A stretch of DNA of 64,000 nt, from positions 1-64,000 of the forward strand of contig NZ_SLUN01000031.1 of assembly GCF_004340685.1 (NCBI RefSeq). The letters are read 5' to 3'. Source of the stretch: Hydrogenispora ethanolica (GTDB lineage Bacteria; Bacillota; UBA4882; UBA8346). The position numbers and the translations under genes were made by a program. The notes under the pieces are model-generated. The model did not search any database. It was not told the DNA's origin and was given only the letters and a program-made list of their open reading frames with translations. Within the stretch, counting starts at the first letter, position 1; every line of letters begins with the position of its first letter. Below are positions 23,863 to 33,008 of this stretch, piece after piece.

Positions 23863-24225
23863 TCAGGAGACGGTCAGGGAGATCCTGTCGCAAATGCTGG
23901 AAGCTTTGCAACGTATTGAACGCCGCTTTGCGCCGATTCAATCTCCAAACGTTTTTTTCAGTCGGATGATGGAATCGACCGTTTGGATGCTATTTGCATG
24001 ATGCTGATTGCGGTGGGGGAAAGTTTAAAATATCTTGATAAAATGACTCAGGGTAAGTTGCTTGCGGCCTATCCCGATGTTGACTGGAAGGGTGCCAAAG
24101 GGATTCGGGATATCATGAGTCATCATTATTTTGATATCGACGCTGAAATTGTATTTTGGGTATGCCAAGATAAGGTGCCGTTGCTGGTCAGGACGGTTTT
24201 CCGGATGCAAGCGGACCTTGGATAA
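23855..24225 (+). pseudogene. hepT: HepT-type HEPN toxin, frameshifted at a T7 tract
   Basis: Starts at ATG 23855 (CGGAGG six bases upstream) and reads as a HEPN protein for about 35 codons, then shifts out of frame and stops at TGA 24000. The second part, in another frame, carries LDAICMMLIAVGESLKYLD and the RNase/AMPylation motif RDIMSHHY (R-x4-H-x-Y). The break is at seven T residues, 23952-23958; one extra T would join the parts into a protein of about 122 residues. It may be a true null mutation, slippage-based expression or a sequencing error. Confidence 0.82.
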
Positions 24226-24233
24226 GATGATAG

Positions 24234-24255
24234 AGCGCCTTTGGGCGTTTTTTTT
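24234..24255 (+). terminator. Intrinsic terminator after hepT
   Basis: CGCC-TTTG-GGCG stem followed by eight T residues. Confidence 0.75.
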
Positions 24256-24412
24256 ATTGGCGGGACCGGACTCGCAAGAACCCATTCCGGTGGCTGACCG
24301 TTAACGTAAACGGCCTGGAATTTTGGGCCGGGATGTGATATCCTGGTAAACAATATGACAGCCGCGCCGGGATGGCGCGCCGATTCCATGGTAAAGGAAT
24401 GAAACTCTCCCG

Positions 24413-25684
24413 ATGAACCGACTCAATCCTGAGGCCGCGATTCGCTCCGGGCCAGCGCCGCGGCCGTCCGTCCTGTGGATGGCCCTGATCCTGGGAGCGC
24501 TCTCGGCCTTCGGGCCGTTGTCCATCGACATGTACCTGCCGGCCCTGCCCAAGCTGGCCGGGGCGCTGAAGGCCAGCGCCTCCCAGGCGCAGCTCAGCCT
24601 GACCGCCTGCCTGCTGGGGATCGCCCTCGGCCAGATCTTCGTGGGCCCCGTCAGTGATGTGCGGGGCCGCCGCGGACCGCTGCTGATCGGCTTGGCGACC
24701 TATGCCGCCACCGCGCTGGCGTGCGTCTTCGCTCCGAACATCGAAATCTTCCTGCCGCTCCGTTTCATTCAGGGCCTGGCGGGCGCGGCGGGGATCGTGA
24801 TCGCCCGGGCGGCGGTCCGCGACCTCTATGACGGCCCGGAATTGACCCGCTTTTATTCCCTGCTGATGCTGGTGAACGGGGTGGCGCCGATTCTGGCGCC
24901 GGTCCTGGGCGGACTGATTTTGCAGGTCTCCTCCTGGCGCGGCGTTTTCGCGGTCTTGACCGCGGTGGGCGCCGCCATGCTGCTGGCGGTGCTGTTCGGC
25001 CTGGCGGAAACTTTGCCGCGGGCGCGCCGCTCAAGCGGCGGGGTCAAAAATACCTTGCTCACCTTCGGCCGCCTGGTTAGGAACCGCAGTTTCATGGGCT
25101 ACGCACTGAGCCAGGGCTTCGTTTCGGCGGCGATGTTCGCCTATATCGCGGGGTCGCCCTTTGTGGTCCAGGAGATCTTTGGCCTCTCGCCGCAGCTTTT
25201 CAGTTTGATCTTCGCCATCAACGGCCTGGGAATCATCGTGGCCGGCCAGATCACCGGCAGGCTGGCGGGCCGGGTCACCGAGCGCAAACTGTTGGTCGCC
25301 GGGCTGACCATGGCCCTGGCGGGCGGACTGTGCCTGCTGGCGATGATCATCAGCGGCGGCGGACTGCTCAGTATCCTGGTGCCTTTATTCTTCGTGGTTT
25401 CCAGCGTCGGAATCGTCGGCACCAGCAGCTTCTCCCTGGCCATGCAGGAACAGGCCCACGCCGCGGGCAGCGCGGCGGCCTTGTTGGGATTGTTGTCTTT
25501 CGTATTGGGAGGGTTCATGGCGCCGCTGGTCGGGATCGCCGGCAGCCGGAACGCCCTTCCCATGGGCATCACCATCGCGGCGGCGGAAGGCGCGGCGGTC
25601 CTGTCCTATCTCTGCCTGGCCAGGGAAACGTCGGCGACTGGAGCGAAACTGCGGCTGAAGTTGAAACGGGATTCCCGGGGTTGA
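24413..25684 (+). CDS. MFS multidrug efflux transporter, Bcr/CflA family
   Basis: Twelve-helix major facilitator of 423 residues. Bcr/CflA signatures are LSAFGPLSIDMYLPALP in the first helix, VGPVSDVRGRRGPLL (motif A between helices 2 and 3) and RFIQGLAGAAGIVIARAAVRD (helix 4). Typical substrates are drugs such as bicyclomycin or chloramphenicol; the substrate here is unknown. The ribosome site is weak (AAAGGA about 15 bases upstream of the ATG). It is a single gene on the plus strand, convergent with an HD-GYP gene. Confidence 0.9.
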   Translation: MNRLNPEAAIRSGPAPRPSVLWMALILGALSAFGPLSIDMYLPALPKLAGALKASASQAQLSLTACLLGIALGQIFVGPVSDVRGRRGPLLIGLATYAATALACVFAPNIEIFLPLRFIQGLAGAAGIVIARAAVRDLYDGPELTRFYSLLMLVNGVAPILAPVLGGLILQVSSWRGVFAVLTAVGAAMLLAVLFGLAETLPRARRSSGGVKNTLLTFGRLVRNRSFMGYALSQGFVSAAMFAYIAGSPFVVQEIFGLSPQLFSLIFAINGLGIIVAGQITGRLAGRVTERKLLVAGLTMALAGGLCLLAMIISGGGLLSILVPLFFVVSSVGIVGTSSFSLAMQEQAHAAGSAAALLGLLSFVLGGFMAPLVGIAGSRNALPMGITIAAAEGAAVLSYLCLARETSATGAKLRLKLKRDSRG

Positions 25685-25726
25685 TCCAGAGGCGCCGCCC
25701 GGGCGGCGGAGCCAAAAAAGCGCGGT

Positions 25727-26797
25727 TTATTTGCAGATTCCGGTGATGAAGGTATGGGAATGTTTTTGCAGGTCGAATTCGAACGGCAGCAGCAGCGGCG
25801 TTCCCTCGGTATCGGTCAGGATCTTCAGCAGCGGACGCAAGGGCATGGCCTCGTTGGGATCGAGCACCACCGCCACTTCGTTGGAGTTGAGCAGCACCTG
25901 GCATCCTTTGGGGTAGATCGCGATATTCTTCAGGAAGACCTTGGCGATCTCCGAATCGATCTGGGAATTGGAGATGCAGAGCAGATATTCGGCGGCCTCG
26001 TGCGGCAGGATCCGTTTGGAGTGGGCCCGGTCGGAGGTCAAGGCGTCATAGATGTCGGCCACCGCGACCACCTTGGCCAGCGGGGAGATGGCCGCGCCGC
26101 TCAGCCCGCCGGGGTAGCCGCTGCCGTCGCAGCGTTCGTGGTGTTGCAGCACGATCTTGGCCACTTCCGGCCGGATCCCGGCGATATTTTGAACCATCTC
26201 ATAACCGTAGCGGGCGTGTTTTTGGGCTTCCGCGAATTCCGCCACGGTCAGAGGACCTTGCTTCAATAAGATCTTATCCGGTATCCGGGTCTTTCCGACA
26301 TCGTGCAGCAGCGCGCCGAGCGCCAGGGTGACCATGACCTCGGCCGGCCAATTCAGCGCCTTGGCCGCGATCAGGCTGTAGATGCAGACATCCAGTGAGT
26401 GGGCGTAGTAATAGTCGCAGATGCCGCGGAATCCGGTCAACAGCAGCATGGAATGGGGATGACTGCGGACCGCCTCGAGGATCCGTTCGGCGACGGGGAA
26501 GATCGCTTCCAGGGGCGGCGGCGTGTTTTTCTTGAAGCCATCGATGATCTCGCTGACCGCCTCGTAGGACTCGGTATAAAATCGTTCCACCGGATTGGTG
26601 AGGATCTCTTCGTAATAGGCTTTATCGGCGAAGACTGTCACCCGCGAGACGCCCCGGTCCTTCATATGCTCCACATAGCTCGGCTTGATCATCATCCCTT
26701 TGGACAACAGAAGACTGCCGTCGCAAAAGAGGTTTTTGCCGACGATCATGCCGGGTTTAATATCCTGGATATCCAGGTCAAAGCAGATCTTTTTCAT
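25727..26797 (-). CDS. HD-GYP domain protein (c-di-GMP phosphodiesterase type)
   Basis: 356 residues. The N-terminal ~110 form a domain of the DUF3391 type often seen before HD-GYP. The catalytic part has LLHDVGKTRIPDKIL (HD pair), HARYGYEM, QHHERCDGSGYPGGLSG (the HHE/GYP signature) and VADIYDALTSDRAH. All canonical metal ligands are present, so hydrolysis of cyclic di-GMP is likely. The ATG at 26797 (MKKICFDLD) matches the usual family start but has a poor ribosome site; a TTG 33 bases upstream is the alternative. No sensory membrane part; cytoplasmic. Confidence 0.88.
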   Translation of the reverse strand: MKKICFDLDIQDIKPGMIVGKNLFCDGSLLLSKGMMIKPSYVEHMKDRGVSRVTVFADKAYYEEILTNPVERFYTESYEAVSEIIDGFKKNTPPPLEAIFPVAERILEAVRSHPHSMLLLTGFRGICDYYYAHSLDVCIYSLIAAKALNWPAEVMVTLALGALLHDVGKTRIPDKILLKQGPLTVAEFAEAQKHARYGYEMVQNIAGIRPEVAKIVLQHHERCDGSGYPGGLSGAAISPLAKVVAVADIYDALTSDRAHSKRILPHEAAEYLLCISNSQIDSEIAKVFLKNIAIYPKGCQVLLNSNEVAVVLDPNEAMPLRPLLKILTDTEGTPLLLPFEFDLQKHSHTFITGICK

Positions 26798-26938
26798 CAG
26801 AGATGGCTCGCTTCGTCCGTTATTCCCCAAACCTTAATTTGGAATTATTATAACATAATTTTTTTACATTGGGATTAAATTTGTTTGAAAAGCCCGTGAG
26901 ATTCGGGGCTGGTTTTCCGAAAACCGCCGGAGCCGGGA

Positions 26939-27448
26939 TCAATCCTCCCGCAGCCGTTTTTCAAAGCAGACCGATTGGGGACGGCCGACGTACCCGCCGT
27001 AATTGGGGATCCGGCGGTAGCCCCGGCGTTCATAAAAAGCCACCGCGCGTTGGTTGACCAGGCCGGTCTCCAGCCACAGGGCGGCATAGCCCAGGCCGCG
27101 GGCCTGCTCCTCCAGATGGGCCAGGATGGCGCTGCCCACGCCCTTGGTGCCGGGCCGGGCGTACATCCGCTTGACCTCGGCAATTCCGGCGGCTTCATCC
27201 AGCGGGCGGATGGCCCCGCAACCGAGCGGCGCGCCCTCGGGAGCACGGGCGATCACAAAGCGGCCGCGCGGCCCGGCTACGTCCTCCGGCTTGAAGGAAT
27301 TCCGGCCACCGTCGCCGGTGATGGCCTCCAGGATCGCCGACAATTCCGCCATCAATTGCAGGGCTTCAGGCGAGGCCGGGTCGGCCGCGACGATGACCAG
27401 CGGCCGACCCGGAGAGCCCGCCCCTCCGAAAGTTTGCATCTCCATCAT
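26939..27448 (-). CDS. GNAT-family N-acetyltransferase
   Basis: 169 residues with the acetyl-CoA binding signature RPGTKGVGSAILAHLEEQA (motif A), preceded by AEVKRMYA and followed by AVAFYERRGYRRI (motif B). Substrate unknown. It is the last gene of a minus-strand cluster with a dipeptide epimerase, serine hydrolase and dipeptide-binding proteins, so an amino-acid or peptide substrate is plausible. The ATG at 27448 has CCGGAG nearby. Confidence 0.85.
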   Translation of the reverse strand: MMEMQTFGGAGSPGRPLVIVAADPASPEALQLMAELSAILEAITGDGGRNSFKPEDVAGPRGRFVIARAPEGAPLGCGAIRPLDEAAGIAEVKRMYARPGTKGVGSAILAHLEEQARGLGYAALWLETGLVNQRAVAFYERRGYRRIPNYGGYVGRPQSVCFEKRLRED

Positions 27449-27478
27449 GGCATTCTCCGGTGCCAGTTTCAGTTGGCC

Positions 27479-28591
27479 TTACATTTTCCCCGGCGCCGGC
27501 CGTTCCGTAAAACCGGGGCAAAGGGCGGCGTCAAAGCCCAGTCCGGGCTCATCGGTCAGGGTGATCCGGTGCTCGTCGAAGCGCGCTCCGCCGGGCAGCG
27601 GATCGGTGGCGCAGAGCGAGGGTCCGTCCAGATCGAGGCGGGTGATGACTGGCTTGGCGGCCGCCAGATGCGCGGCTGCGGTGACGCTGATCTTGGCCTC
27701 CAGCATGCAGCCCATCATGCATTCGACCCCGTAGACCTCGGCCATGGCGCAGATCTGCAGCGCGTGGCGAATGCCCCCGGTCTTCATCAGTTTGATATTG
27801 ATCAGATCGGCCGCCCGCAACTGCATGATTTTGACCGCGTCCAGCGGCGAATAGGCGCTTTCGTCGGCCAGCACCGGGATGGTCACATGGTCGGTGACGA
27901 ACTTGAGGCCCTCCAGATCGTGGGCTGGGACCGGCTGTTCCACCAGCTCAATCTCGAGGCCCCGGTCCTCCAGCCGCTGCAGGATGCGGACGGCCTCCTT
28001 GGGCTGCCAGCCTTGATTGGCATCCAGCCGCAGCTTGATATCATTGCCGACCGCCTGGCGGATGAGGCTCATCCGTTCGATATCCAGGGCCGGGTCTTTG
28101 CCGACCTTGATCTTCAGGGTGTCGTAGCCGAGCTGCACCGCTGCGACGCTGTCCCGGGCCATCTGTTCCGGATCGTTGACGCTGATGGTGATATCGGTGC
28201 TCAGTTGCCGGCGGTAGCCGCCGAGCAACTGGTAGAGCGGAGCCCGGTACAGCTGGCCGTAAAGATCGTAGAGCGCGATATCCACCGCTGCCTTGGCGCT
28301 GCTGTTTTTGACCAGGCAATGGTCCAGCTTTTCGAAGATCGCCTCGATGTTTTCGATCGCCATGCCCTTCAGTTGGGGGGCGATCACTTCCTCGATCGCC
28401 CAGACTATGGAGCCGATGGTGTCGCCGGTGATGACCGCGGTCGGCGCGGCCTCGCCCAGTCCCACCTGGCCGGTGTCGGTGACGATGCGCACAATGACGT
28501 CGTCGATGGCGTTCACGGTGCGCAACGCGGTTTTGAACGGCCTTTTCAACGGTGCCGCCAGACGGCCCGTCTCAATCGCTACAATTTTCAA
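27479..28591 (-). CDS. Dipeptide epimerase, L-Ala-D/L-Glu type (enolase superfamily)
   Basis: 370-residue enolase-superfamily enzyme. Acid/base lysines lie in LKIKVGKD and INIKLMKTGG; Mg2+ ligands in LRLDANQGW, IELVEQPV and VLADESAY. The C-terminal DLDGP motif (RLDLDGPSL) is the dipeptide-amino-group contact of Ala-Glu epimerases such as YkfB. It likely converts L-Ala-D-Glu from peptidoglycan into L-Ala-L-Glu for use as nutrient. The gene sits 15 bases after a serine hydrolase gene and downstream of two dipeptide-binding proteins, supporting muropeptide catabolism. Confidence 0.9.
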   Translation of the reverse strand: MKIVAIETGRLAAPLKRPFKTALRTVNAIDDVIVRIVTDTGQVGLGEAAPTAVITGDTIGSIVWAIEEVIAPQLKGMAIENIEAIFEKLDHCLVKNSSAKAAVDIALYDLYGQLYRAPLYQLLGGYRRQLSTDITISVNDPEQMARDSVAAVQLGYDTLKIKVGKDPALDIERMSLIRQAVGNDIKLRLDANQGWQPKEAVRILQRLEDRGLEIELVEQPVPAHDLEGLKFVTDHVTIPVLADESAYSPLDAVKIMQLRAADLINIKLMKTGGIRHALQICAMAEVYGVECMMGCMLEAKISVTAAAHLAAAKPVITRLDLDGPSLCATDPLPGGARFDEHRITLTDEPGLGFDAALCPGFTERPAPGKM

Positions 28592-28606
28592 GGATGAATC
28601 CTCCTT

Positions 28607-29398
28607 TTATCCGCAAATGTCCTGCGCCGCAAAATAGTCATAGACCGCCCTGGAAGCCCGGCCGATGGCCAGCCGGGCGTCGCGATTGGCGGGAGCATCC
28701 CAGACCAGCATCACGAAGAGGTAGTCCCGGCCCTCCAGGTAGACGATGCCGGCCTCGTGATCGATCTGCTCCAATTCGCCGGTTTTGTGGGCGACCACCG
28801 TCTCGTCCGGCAGCTGCAGCATCATCATGCTCGTATCCAGTTGCTGCTTCATGATCTCCAGCATCCGGGCGCTGCTCGGCGCATCGACCAGTTCTTCCCG
28901 GTAGAGCAGTTCGAGGAGCCGGGCCATATCCGCCGCGCAGGTGAAATTCTCCCGGCCCGCCCGGCGGGCGGTGCCGTCCATCATCTTGCGCTGCAGCAGC
29001 GTCGCGGAGAGCCCGAGGCCGGCCAGGAAACGGTTGACCTTCTCCATGCCGGCCAGGTCGATGAGGAGGTTGGCGGCGGTGTTGTCGCTTTGGACGATCA
29101 TCAGGGTGATCAAGTCTTGCAGCGAATAATCGTTGCCGGTCTCTAACAGGGTCAGGATGCTGAAAGGCACCTTATCCTCTTGTTTGACCCTGATGCGCCG
29201 CGTCAGTGAATAGGAGCCGGCCTGGGCCTGGCGCAGCACTTCGGCCATGATCGGCAGCTTGATCAGGCTGGCCGAAGGGACCCGCTGCCGCTCGTTCCAA
29301 AGGGCGGTCTCGTCGGTCCGCAGATTTTTGATCACGAAGCCGCATTTCATTGCGGTTGGATCAATGGCTTGCAAAATAAGCTCGGTAAGCGTAAGCAT
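28607..29398 (-). CDS. Class A beta-lactamase-like serine hydrolase without signal peptide
   Basis: 263 residues of the beta-lactamase2 (PF13354) type. Catalytic motifs: SASLIKLP (S-x-x-K), VQSDNTAAN (SDN), GRENFT near the general-base glutamate position, and VAHKTGEL (KTG). The ATG at 29398 follows GAGGTGA by five bases; neither it nor the GTG at 29416 gives a signal peptide, so the enzyme appears cytoplasmic. That argues against drug resistance and for an intracellular role on D-amino-acid-containing peptides, fitting the adjacent dipeptide epimerase. Confidence 0.87.
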   Translation of the reverse strand: MLTLTELILQAIDPTAMKCGFVIKNLRTDETALWNERQRVPSASLIKLPIMAEVLRQAQAGSYSLTRRIRVKQEDKVPFSILTLLETGNDYSLQDLITLMIVQSDNTAANLLIDLAGMEKVNRFLAGLGLSATLLQRKMMDGTARRAGRENFTCAADMARLLELLYREELVDAPSSARMLEIMKQQLDTSMMMLQLPDETVVAHKTGELEQIDHEAGIVYLEGRDYLFVMLVWDAPANRDARLAIGRASRAVYDYFAAQDICG

Positions 29399-29531
29399 GG
29401 AGTCACCTCGAACCACGCGGGGTGGGATTGATATTGACAGGATGCCTTCCTGTCCAAATGATTCTATCGGCTCATGGCGGCGCGAAGGGCACTGCCGTGG
29501 GCGGGTAGAATCATTTGAGTCAGGCCGTGGG

Positions 29532-29559
29532 AAAAAGGGGATGCATTCGCTGCATCCCC
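29532..29559 (-). terminator. Intrinsic terminator after the dipeptide-binding gene
   Basis: GGGGATGCA-n5-TGCATCCCC; on the minus strand a five-T run follows, 30 bases past the stop at 29589. Confidence 0.8.
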
Positions 29560-29588
29560 GCCACCGGCTTTCGGTTTACTTTATCACT

Positions 29589-31121
29589 TTACTTAGAGAC
29601 CTTATCCAACCAGGATACCCCCACGGGATGAAGCCTGAACCCTTTGACATTCGGACGGTAAGCGGCCATATCCAGGGAATGGCTGACGAACACCCAGGGG
29701 GCCTCTTCGATCAATAGCTTTTGCAGGTCCTGGTATATCTTGACCCGGGCCTTCGGATCGAGCGTCGCGGTGCCCTTTTTCAAAATCTCATCCACCTTGG
29801 GATTGGAATACTTGGAATGATTCAAGCCGGATTCAATCTGATTGCTGTCGAACAGGGATAGGAAATTGTCGGGGTCGCCGTTGTCGCCGATCCAGCCGTA
29901 GAAATAGGCGTCGCCCTCGGTGGCGTTGAATACCGCGCTTTTATATTCGCTCCACGGATAAACCTTGATGTTGGTCTTCACGCCGATCTTCAGCAGCTCG
30001 GCCTGGACGGCCTCGGCCAGCTTCTGGCCGTTCACCGGATTGTAGGAACGGGCCACCGAGTAGGTGAGGATCGTGAAACTGAGGTTCGATGCCCCGGCCT
30101 CGGCCAATAACTTCTTGGCCTGCTCCTGGTTGAAGGAGAGGGGCTTCAGTTTCGGGTCGTAGCCCGGGATGAAGCTCGGCAACGGCCCATTGGCGGTCTG
30201 AGCGTATCCCTGGTAGAGATATTTCACGATTGCGTCGCGGTTGATGGCCATCGAAACCGCCCGGCGAATCCGGGGGTCGTTGAAAGGCTTTTTATGACAG
30301 AAGAAACCCATGTAGTTGATGTTCATGCCCGGATTCTTGACGACCTTGAGGCCGCTGGACTCCAGCTTCTTGACGTCATTGGGGTCCACCCCGTCGATGA
30401 TGTCCACCGCGCCGGTCAAAAGCTCGCTGGAGCGCACCGAGTTTTCTTTGGTGGTTTTGTAAATCACCTTGTCGACCAGGGCTTTCTTGCCCCAGTATTT
30501 ATCGTTCTTGACCAGGACGATCTGTTGATCGCGGTCCCACTTGTCAAACTTGAAGGGTCCAGTTCCCACCGGGTGCTGGTTGGAATCGGCGCCGTACTTC
30601 TTCACCGCGGCCGGGCTGACGATCGGCGCGGCGAAGGACATCGCCAAATTGGCCAGGAATGGCGCGTAGGGTTTGTTCAGGGTGAATTTGACGGTATACG
30701 GGCCGACGACTTCGACCTTTTTGACCGGCTCGAACGTAAAGGAAGCATAGGGCATGTCGCTGGTGGCGTTCGGCGGCAGTTGCCGTTCCACGCTGAATTT
30801 GACCGCCTCCGCGTTGAAGGGCGTACCGTCGTGGAAGGTGACGCCGCGGCGGAGGTTGAAGGTCCATACCAGGCCGTCGGAGCTTTGGGTCCAGGAAGTG
30901 GCCAGGCAGGGCTGGATCTCGGTGCTGCCCGGCTTGTATTTGACCAGGTTTTCATAGATATTGACCATGATCTTGGCCGATTCCAGCTCCTCGTTATAGG
31001 CCGGATCGAGGCCCCGCGGGTCCGCCGTTTTGGCGTACACCAAGATTTTCGGGGCCGCGGCCGCGCCGACAGCCGCGAAGGCTAGGAATAATACCAGGGT
31101 AAGCAATAGAAATTTCCGCAT
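29589..31121 (-). CDS. Dipeptide/oligopeptide ABC transporter substrate-binding protein (copy B)
   Basis: 510-residue family 5 binding protein (DppA/OppA). The signal peptide (MRKFLLLTLVLFLAFAAVGA) has no lipobox cysteine, so the mature protein should be soluble in a periplasm. Family blocks are TFHDGTPFNAEAVKFS and FFCHKKPFNDPRIRRAVSMA. It is a close tandem copy of the gene at 31293. No dppBCDF permease or ATPase genes are in the window, so it either uses a transporter encoded elsewhere or acts as an orphan receptor. Confidence 0.92.
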   Translation of the reverse strand: MRKFLLLTLVLFLAFAAVGAAAAPKILVYAKTADPRGLDPAYNEELESAKIMVNIYENLVKYKPGSTEIQPCLATSWTQSSDGLVWTFNLRRGVTFHDGTPFNAEAVKFSVERQLPPNATSDMPYASFTFEPVKKVEVVGPYTVKFTLNKPYAPFLANLAMSFAAPIVSPAAVKKYGADSNQHPVGTGPFKFDKWDRDQQIVLVKNDKYWGKKALVDKVIYKTTKENSVRSSELLTGAVDIIDGVDPNDVKKLESSGLKVVKNPGMNINYMGFFCHKKPFNDPRIRRAVSMAINRDAIVKYLYQGYAQTANGPLPSFIPGYDPKLKPLSFNQEQAKKLLAEAGASNLSFTILTYSVARSYNPVNGQKLAEAVQAELLKIGVKTNIKVYPWSEYKSAVFNATEGDAYFYGWIGDNGDPDNFLSLFDSNQIESGLNHSKYSNPKVDEILKKGTATLDPKARVKIYQDLQKLLIEEAPWVFVSHSLDMAAYRPNVKGFRLHPVGVSWLDKVSK

Positions 31122-31292
31122 CCCATTTCCTCCTCAAAATTAAACTATCTTATTCATTGTAGGCATTCGGCCAGCTTATCGATAACGCCAGCCCGTTTTT
31201 CCCGAAACGATCTGGCGCATTCGGGATACCCGTAAAATGATTATATCAACTCACGATGCCGGAAACAATACTCGGTAACCTCGGGCGCCGGT

Positions 31293-32825
31293 TTATTTGG
31301 AGACCTGATCCAGCCAGGAGACTCCGACCGGATGGAGCTTGAATCCTTTCACGTTCGGCCGGTAGGCCGCCATGTCCAGGGAATGGCTGATGAACACCCA
31401 GGGGGCGTCTTGAACCAGGATTTTTTGCAGGTCTTGATAGATCTTGACCCGGGCTTTGGGATCCAGCGTCAGCGTTCCTTTCTTTAATAACTGGTCCACT
31501 TTGGGGTTGGAATACTTGGATGAGTTCAGGCTGGAATCGATCTGGCCGCTGTCGAAGAGCGACAGGAAGTTATCGGCGTCGCCGTTGTCGCCGATCCAGC
31601 CGTAGAAGCAGGCGTCGCCCTCCTCGGCTTTGAATACCGCGTCTTTATACTCGCTCCACGGATAGACCTTGATGTTGGTCCTTACACCGATCTTTAGCAG
31701 ATCGGCCTGGATGGCCTCGGCCAGTTTCTGGCCGTTCACCGGGTTATAGGAACGGGCCACCGCGTAGGTGAGGAACGTGAAGCTGAGGTTGGGGACCCCG
31801 GCTTCGGCCAGCATTTTTTTGGCCTGCTCGGGGTTGTAGGCCAGCGGCTTCAGGCTGGGATCATAACCCGGAATGAAGCTCGGCAGCGGGCCGTTGGCAG
31901 TCTGGGAGTAGCCTTGATACAGGTATTTGACGATCTTGTCGCGGTCGATCGCCATCGAGATGGCGCGGCGGACCCGCGGATCATTGAAGGGTTTGCGATG
32001 GCAGAAGAAGCTCAGGTAGTTGATGTTCATGCCCGGATTCTTGATGACCTTCAGGCCGCTGGACTCCAGTTTCTTCACATCGTTGGGATCGACGCCGTCG
32101 ATGATGTCCACCGCGCCGGTCATCAGCTCGCTGGCGCGGACCGAACTTTCCTTGGTGGTCTTGTAGATCACCTTGTCGACCAGCGCCTTCTTGCCCCAGT
32201 ATTTGGCGTTCTTGACCAGTACGATCTGCTGGTCGCGGTCCCACCTCTCGAACTTGAAAGGCCCGGTTCCCACCGGATGGAAGTTGAAATCGGCGCCGTA
32301 TTTCTTTACCGCCGCCGGGCTGACGATCGGAGCCGCCAGGGCCATCGCCAGATTGGCCAGGAACGGCGCATACGGCTTTTTCAGAGTGAAGCGGACGGTG
32401 TAAGGGTCGATGGCTTCGACCTTTTTCACCGGTTCAAAGGTGAAGGAGGCATAGGGCATATCGTCGGTGGCGTTGGGCGGCAATTGCCGTTCCACGCTGA
32501 ATTTAACCGCCTCCGCGTTGAAGGGGGTCCCATCGTGGAAGGTGACTCCTTTGCGGAGCTTAAAGGTCCAGACCGTGCCGTCGGGACTCTGCGTCCAGGA
32601 GGTGGCGAGGCAGGGCTGGAGGTCGGTGCTGCCCGGCTTGTACTTCACCAGGTTTTCATAGACATTGACAATGATCTTCCCCGACTCGGCATCCTCGACA
32701 TAAGCCGGGTCCAGGCCCCGGGGATCGGCCGCTTTGGCATACACCAAAATCTTCGGCGCCGCCGCGGTGGCGACAGCCGAGAAGGCCACCATCAGCACCA
32801 GAGCAAGTAAGAATACTCTACGCAA
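31293..32825 (-). CDS. Dipeptide/oligopeptide ABC transporter substrate-binding protein (copy A)
   Basis: 510 residues, same length and layout as the downstream copy; over the first 98 mature residues I count 13 differences, so the two arose by tandem duplication. The signal peptide ends VATAAAP, with no lipobox. It has a strong AGGAGG ribosome site. This is the first gene of the minus-strand peptide cluster and has a promoter with direct repeats and a perfect dyad upstream (32886-33028), suggesting regulation. Confidence 0.93.
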   Translation of the reverse strand: MRRVFLLALVLMVAFSAVATAAAPKILVYAKAADPRGLDPAYVEDAESGKIIVNVYENLVKYKPGSTDLQPCLATSWTQSPDGTVWTFKLRKGVTFHDGTPFNAEAVKFSVERQLPPNATDDMPYASFTFEPVKKVEAIDPYTVRFTLKKPYAPFLANLAMALAAPIVSPAAVKKYGADFNFHPVGTGPFKFERWDRDQQIVLVKNAKYWGKKALVDKVIYKTTKESSVRASELMTGAVDIIDGVDPNDVKKLESSGLKVIKNPGMNINYLSFFCHRKPFNDPRVRRAISMAIDRDKIVKYLYQGYSQTANGPLPSFIPGYDPSLKPLAYNPEQAKKMLAEAGVPNLSFTFLTYAVARSYNPVNGQKLAEAIQADLLKIGVRTNIKVYPWSEYKDAVFKAEEGDACFYGWIGDNGDADNFLSLFDSGQIDSSLNSSKYSNPKVDQLLKKGTLTLDPKARVKIYQDLQKILVQDAPWVFISHSLDMAAYRPNVKGFKLHPVGVSWLDQVSK

Positions 32826-32885
32826 GCAAAATAACCTCCTTTATTTTTGGATAGGCTTCTGATTCCTATCTTGGTTCGCCGCATT

Positions 32886-32957
32886 TATGACATAAAGTTG
32901 ACTATTGTTGCGGTTGGAAAGAGTGGCCGGTTTTGTTACACGAAAAGATATGACATA
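32886..32957. promoter_or_regulatory. Direct repeat TATGACATA x2 upstream of the dipeptide-binding gene
   Basis: TATGACATAAA occurs at 32886 and 32949, exactly 63 bp (six helical turns) apart, between the putative -10 and the start codon on the minus strand; a related TTGACATATG lies at 33025. Candidate operator sites. Confidence 0.45.
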
Positions 32958-32979
32958 AAAACAATTAGTAGTTGGTTTC

Positions 32980-33008
32980 AATTTACCACTTCCCAGCCAC
33001 GAAGTCAA
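32980..33008 (-). promoter_or_regulatory. Sigma-A-type promoter of the peptide cluster
   Basis: On the minus strand TTGACT (33008-33003), a 17-base spacer and TAAATT (32985-32980). Confidence 0.6.

Noticed and set aside
26975-28597. 540-codon plus-strand ORF over the epimerase gene
   Set aside because: Shadow of the minus-strand dipeptide epimerase and acetyltransferase; no domain or ribosome site.
28607-29398. Secreted beta-lactamase resistance gene
   Set aside because: Catalytic motifs fit the fold, but there is no signal peptide and the neighbours point to intracellular peptide metabolism.
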